Assembly: GCF_947507565.1 (NCBI RefSeq)
Contig: NC_089184.1
Coordinates: 3,038,001 to 3,102,000 of the forward strand
Direction of reading: 5' to 3'
DNA length: 64,000 bases
From: Oscarella lobularis
Lineage: Eukaryota; Porifera; Homoscleromorpha; Homosclerophorida; Oscarellidae
A program made the position numbers and the translations under genes. The notes beneath the pieces were generated by a model. That model was given only the letters and a program-made list of their open reading frames with translations. It ran no database searches and was not told the DNA's origin. The stretch's first letter is position 1, and each line of letters starts with the position of its first letter. Of this stretch, positions 54,114 to 64,000 are shown piece by piece.

Positions 54114-55852
54114 ATTGACAGCTGCTAGCAAAAGTAAACTTTTTAATTAAACAAATGATGCTGGAATTCTAAAACAGAGAACAAACAGTGAACAGTGTCT
54201 TCCTCGCGCTAATCTGCGTAAGGTGCTAAAAACTGCGGCTGAGCTACGTATAGGTAACCAAATCAATACATAAATGCTCACGGCTAATCTAAATCTACTT
54301 TATCCAAACACCAGTAATAGGCCATTAATCTAATTTGATCGTTTTACGTCAGCGAGCTTAGTTTGCATGAAGAAGTGCTACTACGTGAGAAACCTATGCA
54401 CATCAAGGGAGCGAAAAAAGGAACTTCACTGATTTGGTACAAGATTTCTTTAGAAAGTAAGAAGAAACCGAGAGTCCCCGCGCAAGGCAGTTCCTGGTTA
54501 CGCACATCCGCCTGGCCGTGACGGGATGTACGTAACCAGGCAGCTTTCGTAAGAAAACCTACGTCTTTTCAAGCGTATATCCGAGGTGAGAGAGAAGTAT
54601 CTCGATCGTCACGGCTGTTTATTTAGAATTTATGGCCGGGTGTCTTAACTCACCTGAGAAACAGCGAGAAACTTGAGCGGCGCCGGATCGAAGAGAATCC
54701 CGAGTATAGATGTTCTGAGAATGTAAAGAAAGAAGTTCAAAGTTTGAACACTGCTCGCAGAGGCATGCCACTACCTTTCGTCAGACAGGACGTCGCGGAT
54801 ATGCCTCAAGAAAAAGAAAACGACGCGCGAAACTAATAACTCAGACAGCTCCTCCCCTTCATGACGTTATCCCGCGAAGACCAACGACGTGCGCTACAAA
54901 CTAAAACGTTACTTGGAAATTCGTTTGGCATTTAATTAATTGGCACAGGCATCACAAAAATGAAACGCTGACATGTTCATTTTATCTAAAAACAAGCTCT
55001 AACATTCTTTCCTTCACTAAATTAACACAGCCTTTTACCTAAATGTAAACAAAACACTTGAACAGTGATACAAACCTAAACTAACAACTGACGATATGAC
55101 AATCTGCTGTTTCACTAATAACAACAAAAACGAAAAATAAATTGATCCTACAGGCAGAGGAGACCAACAGCTCCTTTCCCTTAGACCAAATAATATTAAA
55201 AATATTTTCTTCCTACTTAACGGTCTTCTTTCTTTAGGTATATCAAAAACTTAGAGGTAAGAATCATTTTTAATTTTTGAAGACTTTGCTAAATGTTTGC
55301 GATTCTTTCCTGTAGGTATATTCGTGAAACAGATCTTTGTTACTAGACGAGCACTGGCAGGATTCTTTAAAGCACACGGCAGAAATAACATTTAATTGAA
55401 GTAGGCGCTCGCTCTACGGCACCCGGTTTCGTGTAGGGACGCATAAACTACAGATCACGTGTCTGCACTTCGCTGCAGGAGATCTTCAGCCTCTGCGTTG
55501 CTGCTGCGTGCACAAGCTGTTGAGGTCGACCCGATAGAGCTCGAATAGACGTTCAAAGCAATGATCGCCCCGAAGAAGACCGAGTATCAGTCAATTTTTT
55601 GATCGATAGCGCACGTTGGTCGATGGTTGACACGTGACACAACACTGGAATACATTCTTGTAAAATGAGCCCTGTAACATTACAAACTTAGTAAAACGTT
55701 CTTCGTGTTAATAGGCCGCGCTTTTGGTAAATTCTTTTGAAATTCATTCAATTTTGCTATGAGACATCTAAATCCGTCGAACTTTCACCATTCATCAACT
55801 TGAACAACGACGAAGCTTTTGAAAGGTCATTGTCATCAAAACATTTATCATT
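54114..55852. other. Intergenic, with a foldback hairpin
   Basis: No gene supported in 1.7 kb. An imperfect inverted repeat at 54493-54540 (CCTGGTTACGCACATCC ... GGATGTACGTAACCAGG) could be a tiny MITE-like relic or a structured element. The rest probably includes 5' sequence of the lipoxygenase and 3' sequence of the PLC gene. Confidence 0.5.
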
Positions 55853-58800
55853 TCAATAGGAGTCTTCGCTCTCTTTGCACAAATTCGGCATCGACCGAGT
55901 TCGACGCCTTGACATTCGACGAGGCCGACTAAACAACTCAGAAGACTCAGCTTCAGACAACTTCGGCATTTCCAAATGAAATTGACTTCGACCCACTTGA
56001 CGAGAAGGAGATGCAGACTGCGGAGGCGGGGGCGACCTTGCAACAAATCTAAAACGCAATTTCAATCGAGACAATAAACTAGGCGAAGAGGAAGGCGAAT
56101 CATCACTATCAGACAATCTTTTAGTAAGACGTCGGAGTGAATATTTCGCATCGGAAAATTGCACTGCGCTTGCAGAAATTTCCTTACGACGATCGATGAG
56201 ACGTCGTCGAGCGGCGCCTGCTCGTCGAAAAGGCTTGAATTTCAAACGAAAATCGGTGCCGCGTTTGCGAGCCTCTTCCAAAACCGACTCCGACTCGTCA
56301 ACAGATTCTTCCCTTGTCACGACGCCGCTTGAATCGCGAATTTCGCGAACGAGAGAAATCGAGTCAAGTCCGCGGTTTCCAATCGTCAGAACTTTGTCGT
56401 CGTTTAGGTCGACAATCGACGATGAAAGTCGATAAAGGACTTTTTGAATTAGTTGTTTAACGGTCATACCTGGAGTTGCAAGAACTTTTGAATACGATTT
56501 TTCGATGCTTGGATGAAGATCGGAGCAGTGGACTTTGACGGCAATTGCTTTGTTTGGTAAGTCGCCAAAGGCGACTTTTGGATCGGTCGTCGGCGTCGTT
56601 GTGCCGTCGCCACCGATTTCTCGTAAATGAAAACTTCCCTTGGCGCCGTACATTGTCCGAGATTGAATGATTTTGACAGGTCGCTCGTCGTCATCCATGT
56701 ATCGTTCGGCAACTATAAGAGAAAAAGAGGTAAACTTAATTCTGATGGTGAGTATACATACGTTCGTTGACGTCGACGAGTACGAAACGCTTCGATTTCG
56801 ATGCAGTCATATCCCCTTCCTGAAGAACTCTGCGAATAACGGTCTGTGTGTCGGCGCTCTGTATAAACAAAGACTTGCATGGTGGGATGTGCTCAAGAGG
56901 CAGCCAATAAATTACCTCGGGGACACCGACGACAACTTGTTTTCCAGACGGTGTAACGACTTCTAAGAAATGCAGCGTTTCACTGCGTTGAGTAAGAAGA
57001 TTCAAAGACTCCTTCCTCTGCGCCTTTGATTTCGATAGAATCTATATGCATGATGAACAACATCGGATATACGGTATATGGGCGCAAGACTGTGGTACTG
57101 TACCTTGATACTAACAAATAATGACATGCCACTACGCTCAATGTCACCATCAGCAGCAACCAAATAGACGTGTCGATAACCGACACGCAGAGAGTTCACA
57201 GGAAGAAAAACCGCGCCAATATCATCTACAAAATACCTTTACATCTTGTTTCGCGTGGCCAGCCCCGGCTGTGACTTACCCTGCTTATTTGCGTAGAGCG
57301 CAAATCGAACTGCGGCTAAATCGACCATGGTTATTAAAGCTGTGAACGTCGCTTTGTCGGATGTCCACGTGACAAAACCATTCACATTTTTCATGGAGTC
57401 TGATCGATACTTTTTCATGTCTTGAGGAACACCGATAACCTACGTAAATCGTCAGCAAAAATTCATATACGTTAAACCAAGCTCACAATCAGCTCAAAGG
57501 CGACATAGGGAGCCAAGCGCTCAGGAACATTCTGAGCTGAAATGATCTGTAGCAAGAGAACAAACAGAATAGAAAGTAAAACTTAAACTTAGAATGGCAC
57601 TAACTCTTATTTTGAGTTCAAGCGGCTCGGCCGTTTGGAAAGGGTTATAAAATCGCTTCCTCAATGCCTTCGACAATACTCTTTTCATGGGCTAATAGAG
57701 GGGCAGTGAAGTTACCTCAGGTTTCAAACGATAGCCAAATGTCTTATGAAACATTGCATTGTGATATTGCAAACCCAGATCTAAATAGACGAACTTTAAC
57801 AAACCCCATGAAGAAGATATACTATGAGATGTTTTATGACCCTGCATGTAACGCTGTTTAGCTCATTCACGTAAAGGGTAATAAGGAAGGTTGACGTACG
57901 TAAGGAAGCGACTAAATAGCTCACCATTCGTTTGATAGTTGACTGCGGCCATTTGACATCCGCACGCCCAAAACATTGCCGGATTGAAATTTGACGACGA
58001 AATGCGGCTGGCTGACGGATAAACGCGGCTCAACTGTCTCAAACTGTATCTACAGTGTCGCAATCGTCAAAAACATCAGACAGTATGCACGCTTTTCTTA
58101 CTCGGCGTATTCGACTCCGTACTTCCTGCAAAGTCTTTTTGCTTTCGTTTCGGACACCGAAAACATGTGAACGCACTCGCCACTCTTAAGGGCATGATAG
58201 CTCTAGGAAAGCATGAGCAGGCGTTGCAGCATACGATACCTACGACAAAAACGCCGAGCTCACCTTAAAACCAGAAAATTTTAGCGGCTGCACGTAATTG
58301 ACAAAGTCAGACAATTCCAGTGCAACGTTTCGCTTTGACTGAACAAGCATCGTTGCATTCTCACGCTCACGCACGGAGTTCGATGATGACGCAGTCCAGC
58401 TAGCAGAGCCTAATTGACGCCGTTGATTTTGTTGCGACAGATGACCAAGAAAGAGGACTTCGTCCGCGTTTAGCGTCTTGCAAAAAGAACGAAACGATTC
58501 ACTTTTTGATAGCCTTGGGGCTTTCTCTTCAATTTCATCGTCTTTAGAATCATCATCGTCGTCGTCGTCTTCTCCAGAAATTGCGGCGAGACGTTTGAAT
58601 ACATCATCGTCTGATTCTGAAATTTTATTGTCGAAGTCTACTTCCTGATTTGCTGCGATGTCGGATTCGACAGCGACTGCACTTGCTTCTTCAGCAAAAG
58701 AAAAGCGAAAGAGTTCGCCTTCGCTTGATGCCGCCTCGTCTTCTATTTCTTCTTCTTCTGTTCCTCCTTCAAGCTGCTTTGACTGGAAACGAGTCTCAGT

Positions 58801-61068
58801 CGGTAAACTACGACAGGAAAGAGAACGCTGGTAAGGTATCGGACGTGATATGGCTGTCTGGAAGGAAGGCGAAGACACCATAACCTGCAGAAAGCAAAGC
58901 TAAAAATTTAACAAAGTAAATGTCACGCCAAAGTACTTCTTTGTCATTTGATTGCGCTCGAAACTGAATCTTTTTGTTCTTGATCAAAATCTTTAACTTC
59001 AAATCCTAACAAACGCAATCATTGCAATAGAAAAAAATCAAAGCGTCTTCTTTACTTCAGGTGATGGTAATTCCATATGAGGCGGCTCGTCATTGAGGAA
59101 GTTGGTTAGTAGATAGGACCCGAGATACTCTCGCAAAATCTGTGCCATGACAATCTTCATACAACAATTAGAAAAAAAGGAGTGAAACAATTAGCGACAC
59201 CCAACCTGCTGCGGCACACTGCAGTGATTTTCAAGAGAGAGAATGAGTGGGTACGGATTAGCAGCAAAAGCGTGCTCGCCGATCGCCTCAATGACGTCCT
59301 ATTCAAAAAAGTATTAACAGTTATAGTGATTGCGTCGAGAAAAATCGCACTCTGAACTTGATTTTCGTGGTCAGCGTGTAACCGTGATAAACAATGGGTT
59401 CCTTATCGTCACCATCCCAGCAATCAATTTCTAAACACTTGCAACCCAGATGAAGAGCCTAGCAAGCGTCATTCAGGAGAAAAAAAAGACAAAAAGACAT
59501 TGAAAGGTAAAGGCACCTGAATATAAGTGTCAACCGTTGACTCGCCCCTTAGTTGACTTCCAGTTAAATACGTATTATGTGACGAAGCAATGTAGTAGTG
59601 AGAAAGAGGATGTCCCATATCATCGCTACAAGCATCGAGACAATCGTCAGAAGAACAACACTCGTCGCTCATCACGTAGCGAGCAAAGCCAAAAATGCTA
59701 AAAGCGTGGTGACCATGGCGACCCAAAAAGCCAGCGTCTTCGAATCTTCGAATCAGCTGAACGCATTGCGTTGTACTAACATTCTCGACGCCTTGACACA
59801 CTAGGAGAAATCCCTTTAGCGTATCGATACCAATTTCAAGAGTGGCTTGGGTCGCTCGCATATTCATGAGAGGTCGTATGAGCGTTAGTAAGAGTTCAGA
59901 CTCTGTTCGTTTCTTATCGTCAGACAGAAGCCACGAGTGTTTCAGAGAACCGACGGGTTGTTTCGATTGGGGCCAAAGCCTTTTGGAGTTGCTTGACGCA
60001 ACGCTTGTTGCCGTGGCTGGAACGGACAAATCGGTGAAGAGATGCTGAATGTCAATTCGTCGTACAAGCGTCAAAACGAAATGCAATTCGCAGAAAAGAG
60101 CAAAGCCCACTGAATCCTTCTCGCACTCTAAAACGGCGGAAAACGATCCTCCAAATGTGGACAATTGCTTCACCACCTAAAGAGAAAAAAGAACAAATGA
60201 TGTTCTTATAAAGTGTAAAAAGCTGAATCACTACAAGTTCCATAGAAGAAATCCCCACCCACGCTCGTGCTCACGTGAGAACGCCCACAGGGCGTTGCTC
60301 TCCCCGCAGGCCACTCCCCTTACATTAGCTAACCTTTATCGCTTTCCACTTGCGTATTCCAGCTAAGTCAGCAACGGCGTCAACAAGAGGCAGTCTCGAT
60401 TCAAACGAGTGTTTTAGTTTCTTATAGCGGCTCTTGATAAGATAATCGAAAGTCGCGATTCCGTAACGAAAACAACGCTCTGAGTCGTCATCGTAGGAGT
60501 CGTTACCAGTTTCCTTATGTTCTATTAGAGTCTTCCTGACAGTCTCAACGAGGTTTGTAAGCCCTGTTGTCCAGCTAGAAACCGTTTCTAAATCGGATCC
60601 AACGAGATGATGAACAGTCCAAGGCCACGGGCCGTAGTAAATGGAAAGGCAATGAGACTTAAAAACCTACCACGCCCACACACGTAGGTATGCGCTGTGT
60701 TGATCTTACTCTTACGTACCGTTGGCGATGCGTTCGTGAGAGCACAAAGTCGTCGAACTGTCTTCTCGTCTTTTGGCTTCCGTCCACGGAGAATCAGCTT
60801 CAACGATAAAGATTCGAATCGAATTCATCAACGTTTACGAGCTCACTTTTATGGCTGCAATGTAAATCGTTCCGCTCGCGTTTGTTTGCGTTGTCCAGGT
60901 AACTCGATCGTTCAACGACGAATCGATTCGATAGTGAGCTGCCTCTGTGCGCGCTCCTTCCTCTTCCCATTTGATGAACGTTGTTCCCGCGTGTAAGACA
61001 GAAACCGAATCAGCGAACAACGGTGGCGCTGGCGGCAGCGATGGCGAGAAAGGGGCTCGTTTCATCAT
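55853..61068 (-). CDS. PLC-epsilon-like phosphoinositide phospholipase C
   Basis: Start MMKRAPFSP at 61068. Order: PH-like N-terminus ([32 protein letters not shown]), EF-hand region (60.0-60.6 kb), X domain ([38 protein letters not shown], both catalytic His present; [13 protein letters not shown]), an acidic linker (58.4-58.8 kb), Y domain ([51 protein letters not shown]), a C2 region (57.2-57.7 kb), and a C-terminal part with RA-like segments ([28 protein letters not shown]). It hydrolyses PIP2 to IP3 and DAG; RA domains suggest control by Ras-family GTPases. No CDC25 RasGEF domain is seen at the N-terminus, unlike mammalian PLC-epsilon. About 17 short introns. The first exons are copied at 43.1 and 46.0 kb. 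Confidence 0.85.
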
Positions 61069-61173
61069 TCTTGAATTTCTGTCCACTGCGCACATCTGCG
61101 TATACTGTACGCGAGCTTGTTCTCTCATTAATGCGCATGCGTAAATCAGTTGCTTAGAAACAGCTGCGTCTGC
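61069..61173. promoter_or_regulatory. Shared promoter region of PLC and dynein genes
   Basis: The start codons of the minus-strand PLC gene (61068) and the plus-strand dynein gene (61174) are divergent, with 105 bases between them, so both must be driven from this interval or from within each other's 5' end. No TATA box is obvious. Confidence 0.5.
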
Positions 61174-64000
61174 ATGGAAGCCGACGAACGTTTGCGATGG
61201 ATGGAAGCGCGCATCGTTTCGTCAATCGAAATGCGACGGAACGACGACATTCGAGCTGTATTTTCGTCGGAGACGAGCCGGTAATCGTCTCTAGCTCTCC
61301 GTCATCCACGTTTATTCGACGCTCGACGCGCATTTTCTTTTTTTAGGCGTGCGCTGCTCGACTTCTGCAACGACGAAGATGCACGAGTCGTCTTCGTTTA
61401 TCGGCAGCGGCGTCGACGGCGTCGACAGCGAGACGGTCACGTGATGGCCTCAGCAAATCCTCCTTCCCTCTCGTTGGACGACGAAGACGACGATGGAAAG
61501 ACAATCGTTTTTCTCAAGAACGAATTTGTGACGCGACTGGCTAAAGAAACGATGGACGAAGACGTCGTATGCCACGAATGTTCGTCGTTGTCGACACCAC
61601 TACGTAAGAATTCGACGCGCGCGTGCATGCAAGGCCACAACTCTTTCTTCTCTTCTCTAGAATATTTGGAACTTGTTCTCAAAGAGATTTATATTCCTTT
61701 GTTGGCTTCGAATTTCGATCGGACGACGGAATTGTTACATAAGCTTGCTCGCTCTCTCCAAGTCGTCAATGGACAGCAACAGGTAAAAAGCAGATTATTC
61801 TTAACTAATCATTGATTCTATAATCCTTATTAGGGCAATGTTGTTCTCGCCATGCCTTGCATTGATTTGAAACCTGATCTTGGGAATTATAAGGATGATG
61901 CAACAGCACTCGTTTACATTCTAGAGTCAGCTGTTGTCGGATGGATCAAACAGATCAAAGTTAGTCAATAATAATTAGTCAGTTAGAAGGTTTTCAGTAA
62001 ATACGTGACTATTTTAGACAGCTCTTATATTGAGACTCGATTTCGGAAAGCAAAGCGGTCCACTAGACGAGATGAATGTGAGAGTCCTATTCACTATACA
62101 AGACATCTAAATGATTTTTTTTCTTTTTAGGTTTGGGTTCAACGACAGGCCCAATTGGGATCGATTGCTGCTCAACTGTCGACGTCTTCAGCGCGTAACG
62201 TCTGTCACAATCTTTTTCAAGTGAAGAGTACGTATGCGTCGTCGTTTGATCAGATGCGTCGAGAAATTGATAAAGTAATTTGAATGATTTTCGTTTCTTT
62301 TTTTAGTTTTAATATTGTTTTTAGGCTTTTCACGAAGCGGATGATATTTGCGTTTTTCTGGCGACGCTTTCGCCTTGGTTCGCTCGTCTCTATCCGCCCA
62401 ACGAGACCAAAGATTTGATGACGACTTTTCCTTCTCTTCTTCATACGGTCTTTCTTGTTTGGCAACATTCCGAATATTATCATGCGCCTAAGAATTTCCA
62501 ACGCCTGCTTCGACTTGTCGCCAATCAGATTGTGACGCGAGCATCGGCTGAAACGACTCACAACCTACTTGCTGATCCCGATAAAGTAAACAGCATAACG
62601 TCTACGTTTCTCAATTTCTGTATTGATTTTTTCTCATGAAGGCTTACGTTAGTGTCAAAGAAGCGTTGAAAGTATGCGCCAAATTTCGTGGTTTCTATTT
62701 GGATCAGAAAGAGAAGGCAGACGCTTTGAACGCGGCAACAGCTGCTTCAGCCAGTGCCAATCAAGACGAAGCAAAGTGAAACCGAGAAAAAAAGAGACGA
62801 AAATTTTAAGAAGTCACTTATTCTTTTTATAGGACAACCAGTTTGTCGTCTTTTGTGTCTCGTCGTCGTTCAAGCTCGCTTTGTGGCGAGAGTTGGAATG
62901 AGACGGCGGTGGAGGTGACGTCAAAAAGTCGCTCATTTCTCTCAACGTATTCGCCTTGGCCTCAGCGAAACGGACGTCCTTTTCGACGTCTTAATTTATT
63001 CATTGAGCGTTGCAACGACGTTCTCGATCTCGTGCAGACCGTCCAGCATTTTCGTCAGCTTCGCGACGCTGCGCAATTTGGTGGACTGGGCACTGGAAGT
63101 CTCGACGGATTGGTTCGCGACGTCCACGACGAATTTTTGAAGAGTGCTGCTGAAATGGAACCTTTTGCCACGGTTAGCTGAAATGTATACAAAGAATCAT
63201 AATTTAATTGATTTTATATAGACGGCTTTGAATGTCGACAGCAATTCGTCCGATTTTGAAAAGAGATTCTTTGAGTTTCGTTCAACAATAAAGGTGATTT
63301 GATAGGCGTGTCTTGTGACGTCAAATACTGTTCTTTCTCATAGGATTTAGAAGTTGAACTTGCGAGAGTTTTGCAACGAAGTCTCGACATGTGCCCGACG
63401 TTTGGCTCGCGACTTCGCCTAGTTGAAGTATTCCAGGGCGTTTGCAGTCGCGAAGCAATTCGCAATGTATTGAGCAAACAATTTCAAACGATCGTTCCAG
63501 CGTGCGTCGAAGAATTGAACGACATCAAACGTCTTTTAGCTGATGAAATCGATAATTTTCTACCGCCGCTCGTTCGCAATATGCCGCCTATAGCCGGAAA
63601 ACTGTTCTGGCTTCATTGTTTAAAAGAACGCGCTCTTTTTCCCGTTGCTAAAGTGCAGCGTGTTTTGCCATGTCTCTTGGACGCAGGTGACGGCGGTGGA
63701 TCGAAGCTGCGACATCTGCAGACTGACGTGCTTGAAACGATAGCACGTTGCGAAGGAAGAACGATTGGAAATTGGCAAATGGGACTCCCCCCGGCCGGAG
63801 TTCTCACTGCTAAACTAAAAGAGCCTCTACTCAAACGAATTTATACGGACGATAAGAAAACGTCGTCAATTATTTCCGTGAATTTGAGCGAGGATTTTGT
63901 TGTTGCTTTGCGAGAGGCTCGCTATTTGTTGACGACTTCATCGTCTTTTGACGTCGTTCGACTTCCCGATTCCGTACGAGCCGTCGTCAAGGGAACGGAT
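61174..64000 (+). CDS. Axonemal dynein heavy chain, N-terminal part (runs off the window)
   Basis: Start MEADERLRWMEARIVSSIEM. A first intron at 61283 joins in phase to RRALLDFCNDEDARVVFVY. Later exons read FLKNEFVTRLAKETMDED, LKEIYIPLLASNFDR, ALVYILESAVVGWIKQIK, VWVQRQAQLGSIAAQLS, AFHEADDICVFLATLSPWF, FLVWQHSEYYHAPKNFQR, RRLNLFIERCNDVLDLVQT and EVFQGVCSREAIRNVL. This is the pattern of the DHC_N1 tail region of axonemal dyneins, which bind intermediate chains and dock the motor in cilia. The motor domain lies beyond 64000. The paralogue class (inner or outer arm) cannot be settled from the tail by eye. About 10 introns of roughly 45-65 nt. Confidence 0.85.

Noticed and set aside
1-64000. Bacterial features (operons, ribosome binding sites, CRISPR arrays)
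   Set aside because: The window is eukaryotic and intron-rich; the only short tandem arrays are a minisatellite and codon repeats, none with spacer structure.

Overview
The window is nuclear DNA of an animal with a compact, intron-dense genome. Most introns are about 45-60 nt with GT-AG ends, genes sit tens to hundreds of bases apart, and metazoan gene families are present (CUB/EGF/Ig/TSP1 receptors, a LOXHD1-type PLAT-repeat protein, a PLC-epsilon-like enzyme, axonemal dynein, PARP14-like protein). Together these point to an early-branching metazoan. A sponge, perhaps a homoscleromorph such as Oscarella, is my inference and not something the sequence proves. All exon joins are read by eye; gene spans are given as start codon to stop codon including introns.

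Layout. 1-8.4 kb: a PARP14-like mono-ADP-ribosyltransferase cluster: the last codons of one gene, an orphan copy of its last exon, then a nearly complete gene (RRM-like, KH-like, macro, WWE, PARP catalytic) with three apparent frame breaks. 8.4-9.6 kb: mostly non-coding, with a 78-bp foldback element. 9.7-28.1 kb: three tandem paralogues (A, B, C) of a single-pass receptor (signal peptide, EGF, CUB, four Ig or Ig-like domains, TSP1, membrane helix, short tail with two tyrosine motifs). Each copy carries satellite mini-genes that are intact around copy C and decayed around A and B. A kinase-like gene lies between B and C. 28.1-30.4 kb: minisatellite and GC-rich repeats. 30.4-33.5 kb: an acidic coiled-coil gene tail-to-tail with an NNMT/PNMT-family methyltransferase.

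33.8-51.3 kb: a LOXHD1-like gene with about 13 PLAT domains (minus strand), head-to-head with a gene starting MSVDG (plus strand). This divergent unit is repeated four times. In the extra copies the PLAT gene is only a 5' fragment, and two copies also carry the first exons of the PLC gene whose full version lies at 55.9-61.1 kb. 51.9-54.1 kb: an animal lipoxygenase with an N-terminal PLAT domain and what looks like an internal out-of-frame deletion. 55.9-61.1 kb: PLC-epsilon-like gene (minus), head-to-head with an axonemal dynein heavy chain (plus) that runs off the end.

The two accessory regions most likely to hold something new are the receptor array (candidate self/non-self or immune receptors) and the four-copy MSVDG family, whose N-terminus may be shared with the kinase-like gene at 20.7 kb. 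That architecture recalls Crinkler-type header-plus-effector proteins.
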